Shown here: positions 1 to 7,270 of the stretch, one piece after another
Layout: every line of letters starts with the position of its first letter
Position numbering within the stretch: the first letter of the stretch is position 1
Assembly: GCF_913776365.1 (NCBI RefSeq)
Contig: NZ_CAJYMO010000264.1
Span: forward strand, 1 to 37,902
Origin: an uncultured Chryseobacterium sp.
GTDB lineage: Bacteria; Bacteroidota; Bacteroidia; Flavobacteriales; Weeksellaceae
DNA: 37,902 nt
Direction of reading: 5' to 3'
Made by a program: the position numbers and the translations under genes
The notes under the pieces: model-generated
What the model was told of the DNA's origin: nothing
What the model saw: the letters and a program-made list of their open reading frames with translations, nothing else
Database searches by the model: none

Positions 1-557
1 ATCTTTTTCAGTGCGATATGGGAAAGGGTTTCTGACATGCCGTAGGTTTCAAAGATCCTGCAGTTTTCAGGCAGGGACAGTTCAGCTATCTTTTTTTTCA
101 ATGATTCCGAAACGGCGGCCCCGCCAATGATCAGGTTCCTGAGCCGGTACAACTGATCCAATGAATGTTCTACCTGCAACGGCGTCATGGCACAGAAATC
201 AATTTCGTGGTCCAGATGTCCAAGCGGCTGTAAGGCAGGATCGGCAACCGTCAGTTTCAATTTTCTTACGATTGACCGGACCACCATCATTTTCCCGGAA
301 ATATATTCCACCGGAAGACAGAGCAAAGCGGTATCCCCTTCTCTGAACCCAAGAAAATTACAGGTCTTTTCTGCAGAATTCATCATTCTTGTTTTCTCAA
401 TAGCCAATATTTTCGGTATTCCCGTAGAACCGGAGGTCTGTACCGTTACCATCTGCGAATCTGAAAACCATTCGTCCAGAAAAGCCCTTACTTTGGCTTC
501 AAATCCCGGATTAAAAGATAATTGATTCATATTGAGATTATTAAAATCGATCTGCAT
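1..557 (-). CDS. menE: O-succinylbenzoate-CoA ligase (MenE), 3' end outside window
   Basis: Acyl-adenylate-forming enzyme of menaquinone synthesis that activates o-succinylbenzoate with ATP and CoA in the cytoplasm. Only the first ~185 residues are in the window. They carry the AMP-binding P-loop TSGSTGIPK at residues 41-49, a GGAAVSESL segment, and the ETYGMSETLSHIALK motif near the cut edge, which in this superfamily contacts the adenylate. The short N-terminus before the P-loop is typical of compact Bacteroidota MenE proteins. I chose the ATG at 557, which adds nine residues (MQIDFNNLN) to the next in-frame ATG at 530; either is possible. Other short AMP-binding ligases cannot be fully excluded without the C-terminal domain. 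It is transcribed away from the tRNA gene. Confidence 0.75.
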   Translation of the reverse strand, partial: MQIDFNNLNMNQLSFNPGFEAKVRAFLDEWFSDSQMVTVQTSGSTGIPKILAIEKTRMMNSAEKTCNFLGFREGDTALLCLPVEYISGKMMVVRSIVRKLKLTVADPALQPLGHLDHEIDFCAMTPLQVEHSLDQLYRLRNLIIGGAAVSESLKKKIAELSLPENCRIFETYGMSETLSHIALKK

Positions 558-608
558 CTCTACTGTTTATTAAAAGTACAGTAAATTTAAAAAAAAATAA
601 AAAACTTC

Positions 609-638
609 TTGCAAATAATTAAAAAAGCTGTAAATTTG
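609..638 (+). promoter_or_regulatory. Bacteroidota-type promoter of tRNA-Gln
   Basis: A TTG at 609-611 and TAAATTTG at 631-638 match the -33 and -7 elements of the primary Bacteroidota sigma factor, with a 19-nt spacer. The predicted transcript start is near 645, about 12 nt before the mature tRNA 5' end. The exact match to TAnnTTTG and the position right before a stable RNA gene make this one of the best promoters in the window. Confidence 0.7.
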
Positions 639-656
639 CACCACTAAAACAAACAC

Positions 657-727
657 AGACTCATGGTGTAGCGGTAACACTACTGATTTTGGTTCAGTCA
701 TCTGGGGTTCGAATCCCTGTGAGTCTA
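657..727 (+). tRNA. tRNA-Gln (anticodon TTG)
   Basis: A full cloverleaf can be folded by eye. The acceptor stem AGACTCA (657-663) pairs with TGAGTCT (720-726), followed by discriminator A727. The D arm is GTGT/ACAC, the anticodon stem ACTGA/TCAGT encloses loop TTTTGGT with anticodon TTG, and the T arm has the TTCGAAT loop. The length is 71 nt. CCA is not encoded. It has its own promoter and terminator, so it is a single-gene unit. It also marks the left edge of the accessory stretch. Confidence 0.96.
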
Positions 728-730
728 CGG

Positions 731-759
731 AAACCATCCTTTTTAAGGGTGGTTTTTTT
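731..759 (+). terminator. Rho-independent terminator of tRNA-Gln
   Basis: AAACCATCC (731-739) pairs with GGGTGGTTT around a TTTTTAA loop, with one G-T pair, and runs into seven T residues ending at 759. It starts 3 nt after the tRNA. Confidence 0.85.
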
Positions 760-809
760 GTGCCTGCCTTTAATCACTATGAATAAACATTTCATAATAT
801 GCCTGGCGA

Positions 810-1283
810 TTATAAGTTTCTATACTTGTAAACCGCCCCGTTAATGGTTTGTGAAAGTTTAGCACCCGTCTTTTCCAATCTGTAAACTCCGTAATGGAAA
901 AGATCATCATCCGGATAAAGGTTAAACTCATAAACATCAGGATCAATCTGGTCTTCATCCAGAAAAACAATAAAAAACTGGGGATCAGAAAATGATTTCG
1001 TGATAGCCAAAAAAGGCCTGACGATGCTATAATTAACCTGTCGGCAATATCCATCTATCAGAATTCTAAGCCATTTCTGATCACCTCCTTCAAATATCCA
1101 GTTATAAACACCTCCGATCAGCAAGAATTCTTTAACGACAGCCGGAAACGCATTCCCATAATTCCACAGCTGCTCCAGTTCCCATATCTGTTGCACATTC
1201 ATTCCTGTATTGGGTACCGTATCAGGGTTATTCAAATCACTTCTTGGATTTTCCTGAAAAAATTTCAGATAATCTGTTTCCAT
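810..1283 (-). CDS. SMI1/KNR4 (SUKH)-like protein
   Basis: A 157-aa cytoplasmic protein without a signal peptide or membrane segment. The central pattern WELEQLWNYGNAFPAVVKEFLLIGG resembles the helix-turn-strand core of SMI1/KNR4 (SUKH) proteins, with an acidic, aromatic second half (FLDEDQIDPDVYEFN). SUKH proteins are common immunity proteins of contact-dependent and polymorphic toxin systems, often found as orphans without their toxin. Here no toxin is next to it; the neighbour 47 bp upstream is a secreted protein of unknown function. ATG at 1283 is the only good start. The family assignment rests on pattern recognition and is moderate; the immunity role is inference. Confidence 0.55.
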   Translation of the reverse strand: METDYLKFFQENPRSDLNNPDTVPNTGMNVQQIWELEQLWNYGNAFPAVVKEFLLIGGVYNWIFEGGDQKWLRILIDGYCRQVNYSIVRPFLAITKSFSDPQFFIVFLDEDQIDPDVYEFNLYPDDDLFHYGVYRLEKTGAKLSQTINGAVYKYRNL

Positions 1284-1330
1284 ATGGGATCATTTATAAA
1301 TCCAGGTTCTTTTCCTGATTCTTTAATTCA

Positions 1331-2299
1331 TTATTCATAAAGCAGAAAGTATTCTATTTCCTCCAGATCTCCTGAAGCAGAATTGATTTTAAACTTCCAG
1401 CTTTTCATATCAATACTGACGGACAATTTATAATAAGGATGATCTGAGCTGTCATATTCTTTACGTAATTCGACCTCTCTTCTTATATTAAGATTAAAAT
1501 TACTATTTTTAACATCATCAATTTCACTTTCGGCCCTGTATCTTGCCATGATCTTAGGTTGTAACAAATCAGCTTCATACGCTGCATCTTTACTGTCAAA
1601 AGTTTTATAAGTGCTTCCATGCTGCCTGATATATTTGATTTGCTTCATGAGCGGTAATGCCTGTTTCCGGAATTTTGAGATAAATATTTTTAATAACGTT
1701 TTTTGATCCAAAGGAAAATCTTTGTCATAAAAATGTTCCGAAACCATATCCTGCTGACTGACCTGCATTGAATATAAAACATTGGAAAATTGTTTCCCGT
1801 TATCGAGTTGAGCATATTTCACAGATGTATAGGGATATAAACACTGACTGCTGCCACAGAAACTATCTTTAGTGAGTTCTACAAAATTATCTTTAGAATA
1901 AAGTTGTGAAACAGAATTTGACCTTTCAATGGATACCAGCTTGTCCTCTTTGTATTTATAAAATTCATAATTCTCCGTTCTAAGATTACCGGTTTTCATG
2001 ATATAATACTCATTCTTCCCTACCGGTATTTTTAAAATACTGTTCTTTACAATCATTGAATCATTTGATTGATTTCTGGTTAAAGAGTCATATTTTGCTT
2101 TTGAATAATAAGAATACCGGCCATCTTTTTTATCTTTAAATAATAAAGTTTCTGAATTTATGACCAGATCAAAATATCGGCTTTGTACTTTTTCGAATTC
2201 GGATTTTTCAGTTTCAATTCTTAATTTTAGATCATCTCTGTTCTGGGCATTCAGCAAACAGGATAAAAATAATAATGCTATATAAATACTTTTTTTCAC
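1331..2299 (-). CDS. Secreted protein of unknown function
   Basis: 322 residues from a GTG start at 2299. A TTG four codons upstream (2311) is the alternative. GTG is preferred because it begins a classical signal peptide, MKKSIYIALLFLSCLLNA, with predicted cleavage before Gln. The mature part is Lys-, Tyr- and Ser-rich, with a Cys pair (FCGSSQC) that could form a disulfide in the periplasm, and a C-terminus of alternating beta-type residues. I do not recognise the family. The stop codon of a start-less ORF upstream lies just before this start, which suggests the two were once co-translated. GC content is low, as in its neighbours. Confidence 0.75.
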   Translation of the reverse strand: MKKSIYIALLFLSCLLNAQNRDDLKLRIETEKSEFEKVQSRYFDLVINSETLLFKDKKDGRYSYYSKAKYDSLTRNQSNDSMIVKNSILKIPVGKNEYYIMKTGNLRTENYEFYKYKEDKLVSIERSNSVSQLYSKDNFVELTKDSFCGSSQCLYPYTSVKYAQLDNGKQFSNVLYSMQVSQQDMVSEHFYDKDFPLDQKTLLKIFISKFRKQALPLMKQIKYIRQHGSTYKTFDSKDAAYEADLLQPKIMARYRAESEIDDVKNSNFNLNIRREVELRKEYDSSDHPYYKLSVSIDMKSWKFKINSASGDLEEIEYFLLYE

Positions 2300-2314
2300 G
2301 ATATTATTCAATTA

Positions 2315-2539
2315 CTAGATTCTCTGTATTGTATGGATTTGATACCATTCAGGTTCTTTTTTGATACAACGAATGAATGAACTACGGTTTCTCTCATTTC
2401 CTGTATTTTCAAAATTAAATCTTTTAGCAGAATATGGCCTGATGAATTCTTTTATTTTGCCTTTCTTATTTAAAGCCCGGGGATTTTGCCACTGACTGTT
2501 ATCCCTATTTTCTGCTATTCCTATGCAGAATGACTTCCC
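2315..2539 (-). pseudogene. Start-less ORF, possible gene tail
   Basis: An open frame of about 74 codons ending in TAG at 2315-2317. It contains no ATG, GTG or TTG. The amino-acid composition is protein-like: Lys/Arg/Asn-rich with several aromatic residues (segments NSQWQNPRALNKKGKIKEF and KEPEWYQIHTIQRI). Its 5' end overlaps the 3' end of the following membrane-protein gene, and its stop lies immediately before the TTG/GTG starts of the secreted-protein gene. This fits the C-terminal remnant of a gene cut by rearrangement. Chance openness in AT-rich DNA is the alternative. No function is assigned. Confidence 0.3.
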
Positions 2540-3528
2540 TTATTCTGATCCGCCGTCTTATTTATCTCCGGTGTCAGCAAAGGTAAAATGAAGACCAGAG
2601 CCCATACTGCCTGAAATACCGTATACATTCTTACGGAATAAATATGGATATAGGCAAAGCGGACAGTCAGGTCTTCAAAAGTAGTTACTACAGTGGTAGT
2701 AAGCGCATGAAACAACGGCGAAAAAACAACCTGTCTCGCCGCACGGAACTTTCCGTCATCGATAAAATAGCTTTCGATCATCACCGGAGAAACACTGATG
2801 ACGGGGAAACATGCAATGAGTAAAGTCACCAGGATCATAGAGACTGACGTATTGAAATTGAATATCCGGTTTTTAAATGAGAAAAAGAGCGAAAAAAAGG
2901 TAAAGTACACCAGTAGATAACACAGAGAAGAGTTCCATAACGGGATGTTATTCTCGTATCTGAAAGACCTGTCTGTTTCAGATGAAAAAAAGTGATACCC
3001 AAGAGAAACGGACAGTAAAAACAACCCTATGAAGAACGTTTTGCCGGTAAAAATAACGGTTGGAATTTTTCGTCTATCTTTTTTCACAAAAAACAGGAAG
3101 GTGGAAAAGAAAAAGAACAAGAAGCTATACACCTGATATAAAATCAGGGAGTTGTGTTCCTCGCTGAATTGCTCAATCCGTAAATGTCCTGCACCAGGAC
3201 CAAAAAACAAGGTTACCAAAGAGGGTAACAGATTGGAAACCTCCAATGTATACATGTCGCTGATCCGGGAATGCCAGGAACCCCCGTATTCACTTTGGCC
3301 AACCCCAATATAATAGCAGGGAAATAAAGCAAACCAAATGAGAACGTGCCAAATTTTGAAATGCTGTTGTGGTTTCAGTCGTAGAAAAAGTACTGAAAAA
3401 ATAGTCATCTGTAAAAATACCACCCAAGAATTTCCGGAAAACAGAGCCGATACCAATGCAGACAAAAAGCAGCAGAACGCGATAGCTATTGCCTGAAAGA
3501 TTTTGATGCTGTACTTTTTAACGTTCAT
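2521..3528 (-). CDS. Polytopic membrane protein of unknown function
   Basis: 335 residues starting at ATG 3528; a TTG two codons upstream is less likely. Strongly hydrophobic segments fall near residues 10-30, 35-50, 58-75, 130-148, 160-178, 200-220, 228-248 and 300-318, so six to eight membrane helices are likely. A loop around residues 75-125 (GQSEYGGSWHSRISDMYTLE) is probably exposed. The tail is short and polar. I do not recognise the family; no catalytic motif is evident. It sits between two secreted-protein genes on the same strand, with 90 bp upstream to the next gene. Confidence 0.7.
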   Translation of the reverse strand: MNVKKYSIKIFQAIAIAFCCFLSALVSALFSGNSWVVFLQMTIFSVLFLRLKPQQHFKIWHVLIWFALFPCYYIGVGQSEYGGSWHSRISDMYTLEVSNLLPSLVTLFFGPGAGHLRIEQFSEEHNSLILYQVYSFLFFFFSTFLFFVKKDRRKIPTVIFTGKTFFIGLFLLSVSLGYHFFSSETDRSFRYENNIPLWNSSLCYLLVYFTFFSLFFSFKNRIFNFNTSVSMILVTLLIACFPVISVSPVMIESYFIDDGKFRAARQVVFSPLFHALTTTVVTTFEDLTVRFAYIHIYSVRMYTVFQAVWALVFILPLLTPEINKTADQNKGSHSA

Positions 3529-3618
3529 AGCCAAAGATATTGATCTTCCTCTGATTTTATGATATATATATCTGAAACTTTAGTGCAAACCTACTTATGA
3601 ATGAATAAAAATATGTGG

Positions 3619-4179
3619 TCAGTCCTTTTGGCAAATTTCAGTCAATATCGTATGAAGATGTTCCGGGGATATCCTGTGACTTTCCAGATCGGAAATGCTA
3701 AGGTTATAATTCCTGCGGTTATCCAACATAAAAAGGCCTTTGTATTTTTCATCCGGTGTCTCAAGACCGTACAGATAATTGCCTTCCATAAAGCGTAAGT
3801 TATCAATCCTCATTTCCTTTGAAATATAATCAGCCGGTATAAAGATCGACATGATTTTACCTGTTTTTTTCTGTTGTATGCTCAGTTGCATCATATCGCT
3901 CTTCTCACTGGACAATCTCAGTTCTTCAGAATAGAGGTAGATGTAGAAGAAATTGCTGTCAACATCCCTGACCTGAACATTCCCATTGAATTCAGGCCGG
4001 AATCCCCTTAATGCAAAAGAAGGACTGAGACGGGTAGCCACTATATCAAAATGATCCAGGAAATTGTTTTTGCTTACATCAAAAAGTGTATACCGTACTT
4101 TAAACAGAGGTGGCGGAGACGGTTGAGAATAAAAGAATTTTATACTGAAGAACAGCAAAAAAAGAATTGTTTTTTTCAT
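3619..4179 (-). CDS. Secreted protein of unknown function
   Basis: 186 aa with an N-terminal signal peptide (MKKTILFLLFFSIKFFYS, cleavage before QPSPPP). The mature protein starts with a Pro-rich stretch and then alternates short hydrophobic strands with charged turns (FKVRYTLFDVSKNNFLDHF, KTGKIMSIFIPADYIS), suggesting a beta-rich periplasmic domain. No Cys in a lipobox, so it is probably soluble rather than lipid-anchored. The style resembles small secreted proteins that Chryseobacterium encodes in paralogous sets, but I cannot name the family. The left copy of the 37-bp direct repeat lies about 70-107 bp upstream of its start. Confidence 0.75.
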   Translation of the reverse strand: MKKTILFLLFFSIKFFYSQPSPPPLFKVRYTLFDVSKNNFLDHFDIVATRLSPSFALRGFRPEFNGNVQVRDVDSNFFYIYLYSEELRLSSEKSDMMQLSIQQKKTGKIMSIFIPADYISKEMRIDNLRFMEGNYLYGLETPDEKYKGLFMLDNRRNYNLSISDLESHRISPEHLHTILTEICQKD

Positions 4180-4249
4180 TACAGATGAGTTTCTGATGGT
4201 TATTATTTTTTAGAACCGGGCTGATTTTAGCAGCTTTATTTCACCTGAA

Positions 4250-4286
4250 CATCCATACTGAAATTTCAGGAAGATAAGGGTTAGAT
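4250..4286 (+). repeat. 37-bp direct repeat, left copy
   Basis: Identical to 6663-6699 except for two adjacent bases (GG here, AA there) and in the same orientation. Contains the perfect 12-bp palindrome CTGAAATTTCAG at 4258-4269. Weaker similarity continues to a shared AAAGTTATAT (4301-4310 and 6713-6722). DNA left of this copy has ordinary composition; DNA right of it is very AT-rich. Confidence 0.9.
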
Positions 4287-4364
4287 TACACTCAGCTAAA
4301 AAAGTTATATCATATTATAAAAATAATTATTCAATGTTGGATATGTCCATCTTATTAGGATAAG

Positions 4365-4400
4365 AATAAAATAAAGGCCACCTAACTTTCTAGATAGCCT
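4365..4400 (-). terminator. Terminator of the effector/lipoprotein operon
   Basis: On the minus strand AGGCTATCTA (4400-4391) pairs with TAGGTGGCCT (4384-4375), ten pairs including two G-U, around a GAAAGT loop, and is followed by TTATTTTATT. It lies 25 bp after the stop of the lipoprotein gene and just inside the left direct repeat. Confidence 0.65.
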
Positions 4401-4425
4401 CTTGTATTACTCGATAATTAAAGTA

Positions 4426-5085
4426 TTACTTTATTATTCTATAAATGTCATCCATCATAATGTTTTTATCCTTACTTATTTGTTTTTGAATAGTATTATT
4501 CTCATTATTAAAGCTAAAAAAGTTATAATCATCTCTTATAAAATACAATTTATTTCCTTTTACTGCAACAAAATAAATTTGATTTTCCCAAAGATCACAG
4601 CATCGAAATTCGTATTTATCTCTGCTTAGATTCCGTAAAAACTCTGCATAATTATAGAATAAATTATAAGCTTCCATTAATTGTTGCTGATTAGCAAAAC
4701 TATACTCTGTAATATCTGTAATTGCTTTTGTATTTTTGTAACTAATAGTATAAATTATAGCTCTTTTCTTTTCCAAAATTCTATCTATATCACAATGACA
4801 CGTGCTTGATCCAATTTTATCTGGATATTCCTGTATTTCTTTTATTTGCAAATTTGGTGCATCCTCAATAGATTTTTTTAAATCATATATTGCATTGTGA
4901 ATATAATTTTGTGGCATTAATTTTTTCCTCTTCAAATCATATATCATACTATCTCGCCTATTCTTGTCAACAAGATATTTACCATTAAAAAAAATATTTG
5001 GATTCTTTTTTGTTCTTATTTTTTCTAGTGAATTTTGTTTACATGAAATGATAATAAGTAAAACTGCAAAAAAAATATTTTTCAT
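4426..5085 (-). CDS. Lipoprotein, candidate immunity partner
   Basis: 219 aa with a lipoprotein signal peptide: MKNIFFAVLLIIISC with lipidated Cys15. The mature protein is Lys-, Asn- and Tyr-rich and has a CHC pair (STCHCDID) and a later CC pair (FRCCDLW), possibly disulfide-bonded. Its ATG lies 3 bp after the stop of the upstream 374-aa gene, and one terminator follows, so the two form an operon. No family is recognised. A lipoprotein encoded directly after a candidate cell-wall-acting protein is what one expects of a periplasmic immunity protein; that role is inference. The composition is much more AT-rich than the flanking core genes, pointing to transfer. Confidence 0.75.
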   Translation of the reverse strand: MKNIFFAVLLIIISCKQNSLEKIRTKKNPNIFFNGKYLVDKNRRDSMIYDLKRKKLMPQNYIHNAIYDLKKSIEDAPNLQIKEIQEYPDKIGSSTCHCDIDRILEKKRAIIYTISYKNTKAITDITEYSFANQQQLMEAYNLFYNYAEFLRNLSRDKYEFRCCDLWENQIYFVAVKGNKLYFIRDDYNFFSFNNENNTIQKQISKDKNIMMDDIYRIIK

Positions 5086-5088
5086 AAA

Positions 5089-6213
5089 TTACGTAGGCTT
5101 AAACAATTGATACACATTTGCATCTAAACTTGTGTCTTTTTCAGGATGGCTATAATATGCTCCTCCGACTTTCTTTTTTCCACTATAATAAAAATAAGCA
5201 CCAGACAAAAATTCATTAATTTTATCATCTAACTCTCCAGTTCTAAAGCTTCTACAGCCACCAATATCCTCAACAAACAAAAATAGTGGATCATCATTGC
5301 TTCCTATAAGTTCACTGCTTCCAAATTTTATTTTAAATTCTTTATTTTTTGATACAATAACTAAAGTAGAGTGGTATTCTGATGCTATTCCAACTGCAAA
5401 TGCACTAATCTCATTCTTAGCAGTTAAAGATAATAATTTTTCCTCTATACGTGGTTTTACATTTTTTAAAAACTCATCACTGTCATTAATATCATGCGAT
5501 TTTGAAGTCAATCTTGTCTTTTTATAAGTTGGAGCAATAATTATTTTTTTTGAATAATATCTGGTGTCAAGTGATTTAACGCATGCAGACATTATATCAT
5601 TCGTAGGAATATTTGATGGAGATTTTTCCTTATAAAGTGTTCTTAAATTACTCGCAAAAGCATTTAAACAGCACATTGCACAATTTCTCTTTTTGTCATG
5701 CCTCCCTTCATCAGCATTTTTTCTCAGTTCATTTATTACTTTGGGATTCCAATTTTCTTTCTTGCTTTTTTGAAAATCATATTCTTCTACATCAAATACC
5801 TCGCTGTAAACCGTTCCTACTTTTGGATGAAAGATTTTTATATAGCATTCAGCTGTACTAAACTCTGTATCTTCAAAGGCCTTTTCCTGCATTTTCTCTG
5901 TAAACTGAGTCATGTATTTTGCGTTCCCTAACCTTAAAGATGTATTAAAATCCAATACGGTATCATCTTTATCAGGTTTTGTACTCCATATACTTTCCGA
6001 ATCCATTATTGAAAACTGAATATTCTCTTTTGTAGACAAATTGGTTTTTATCCTAAACTCTAATCTTTCAGAGAAATTTTTTGGCTTTTTTACAATCTCT
6101 ATTTGGAGGATCTTATTTTTTCCTCCATTCATAATATCATCTCGATAGGTTCCGTATGGATTATCAAGTGATAAAGCCTTTACTGATTTAAAACTGTCAT
6201 AAATATTTTCCAT
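5089..6213 (-). CDS. Putative effector with papain-like Cys/His signature
   Basis: 374 aa from ATG 6213. A 10-codon extension to a TTG at 6243 is open but unlikely. No signal peptide or membrane helix. The N-terminal ~140 residues look beta-rich, Ig-like (LEFRIKTNLSTKENIQFSI, AECYIKIFHPKVGTVYSEVF). The C-terminal half has NCAMCCLNAF with Cys178, 181 and 182 at the start of a predicted helix, then EYHSTLVIV with His281 at the start of a strand, then FVEDIGG (Glu315/Asp316). This order, Cys-helix then His-strand then acidic residue, is that of papain-like folds such as NlpC/P60 and type VI amidase effectors. The lipoprotein gene 3 bp downstream is the likely immunity partner. The enzymatic activity and secretion route are inferred, not shown. 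Confidence 0.6.
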   Translation of the reverse strand: MENIYDSFKSVKALSLDNPYGTYRDDIMNGGKNKILQIEIVKKPKNFSERLEFRIKTNLSTKENIQFSIMDSESIWSTKPDKDDTVLDFNTSLRLGNAKYMTQFTEKMQEKAFEDTEFSTAECYIKIFHPKVGTVYSEVFDVEEYDFQKSKKENWNPKVINELRKNADEGRHDKKRNCAMCCLNAFASNLRTLYKEKSPSNIPTNDIMSACVKSLDTRYYSKKIIIAPTYKKTRLTSKSHDINDSDEFLKNVKPRIEEKLLSLTAKNEISAFAVGIASEYHSTLVIVSKNKEFKIKFGSSELIGSNDDPLFLFVEDIGGCRSFRTGELDDKINEFLSGAYFYYSGKKKVGGAYYSHPEKDTSLDANVYQLFKPT

Positions 6214-6662
6214 TTTTATGTTTTTTGTTGATGCAAATGTCAATCAGTAAAGCGACAAAACTTGACGTGTTTAAATTTATTTTCTAAAATCTTCTTTAAG
6301 AGTATTTTAAAAATCAATATTAAAAAAATAGTTAAAGCTAAAAAAACACCATCTTAAGTTTACATAAATAAAACATAGAAATACTTATTTGATCCAACTA
6401 ATATCAATTTTATAGAAAAACATTACAATTAATGATAGAAAATAAAACGCTAGTTTGCTAATCTTTTGCCATTACTTCAGAATGTTCTGACCTAAAAAGT
6501 TTTTTATCTTTAATTATTTAAATTTAGGAGAAAAGTCAAAATTAAAAGGATCCATAATATAGCTGCTAATCTTGAGACCACAATTAATTAAAAATTTATA
6601 AGCACTAATACTTATTTTTTATTTTTAAATCAAGTTGGTTATAAAGACCTTGTCTATTATCC
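6214..6662. other. AT-rich non-coding part of the islet
   Basis: About 450 bp upstream of the candidate effector gene. No convincing ORF or RNA gene is seen on either strand. A TAATTTTG on the minus strand (6544-6537) fits a -7 element but lacks a -33 partner and is 320 bp from the start codon. The base composition matches the two islet genes rather than the DNA right of 6700. Confidence 0.5.
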
Positions 6663-6699
6663 CATCCATACTGAAATTTCAGGAAGATAAAAGTTAGAT
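6663..6699 (+). repeat. 37-bp direct repeat, right copy
   Basis: Second copy of the repeat at 4250-4286, with 35 of 37 bases identical and the palindrome at 6671-6682. Very AT-rich DNA is on its left; DNA of ordinary composition begins within about 60 bp on its right. Between 6700 and the regulator gene at 6915 I see no gene. Confidence 0.9.
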
Positions 6700-6914
6700 G
6701 ATTTTCAATTGGAAAGTTATATTGCATTCGGTAAAAATTGAATGTCCGAACTCTGGGCATTCCGGAAATAAGAAAGGAAGTCCCGATAAAAGCAGAATAT
6801 GAACCTTATATATAAGCAGTCCGGATTGATCTTTTCTGATGTAGCTTATGATCATCTCTTTCCTGCACATTAAAGTAATTGCATGGAAAAAGAATACCCG
6901 AATTTATTGCTGCA

Positions 6915-7214
6915 CTACAGGAGCTCGTCCGGAACTTCAATCCCGTTTTTTTTCATGTATTCCAGCAGGTTGCGGTGTTTGTTTTCATATTCCCGGCTGC
7001 TGCCTGCGCACTGGTCGGAAATGCTGCAGATTTCGGAGGGTTTAATGTCTAAAATCTTTGAAACTTTGGTCAGGATATCCAGGTTGATTTTCACTTTGGA
7101 ATTCTCGATATCCGAATAGGCTTTCTGGGAAATACCCATCTCAAAAGCCATATATTCCTGCGTAAGATCTTTGCTTCTCCTGATTTTCCTGATATTTTGA
7201 CCGCATATCTTCAT
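6915..7214 (-). CDS. XRE-family transcriptional regulator
   Basis: 99 aa. Residues 6-62 form a Cro/C1-type helix-turn-helix: IRKIRRSKDLTQEYMAFEMG followed by the recognition helix ISQKAYSDIENSK, then helices ending in ILDIKPSEI. The remaining ~35 residues are charged and probably helical (EYENKHRNLLEYMKKNG), perhaps a dimerisation arm. No sensor or peptidase domain. ATG 7214 is preceded by AAAGGAAAG, which may aid initiation. The gene diverges from ccoNO across a 194-bp region that holds an inverted repeat of half-site CAAAGnTA. That repeat is the natural candidate operator for autoregulation and possibly for control of the oxidase, which is inference. Confidence 0.85.
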   Translation of the reverse strand: MKICGQNIRKIRRSKDLTQEYMAFEMGISQKAYSDIENSKVKINLDILTKVSKILDIKPSEICSISDQCAGSSREYENKHRNLLEYMKKNGIEVPDELL

Positions 7215-7270
7215 CGCTTTCCTTTTAGTAGTTTTCGGTATACTTTAGAAGGATACCTATTAGACTCTCA

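Noticed and set aside
187-525. Plus-strand 112-aa ORF inside menE
   Set aside because: It lies antisense to a clear AMP-binding enzyme frame and has no recognisable motif or composition of its own.
657-727. tRNA-Gln as an attachment site of an integrated element
   Set aside because: No second copy of the tRNA 3' end was seen to the right and there is no integrase gene, so only the border position is noted.
6738-6815. Plus-strand 25-codon open frame (VRTLGIPEIRKEVPIKAEY) right of the right repeat
   Set aside because: Looks protein-like and could be a gene tail, but it is too short, has no ATG, and cannot be told from chance.
6848-7119. Plus-strand ORFs of 65 and 78 aa opposite the XRE gene
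   Set aside because: Antisense shadows of the regulator reading frame.
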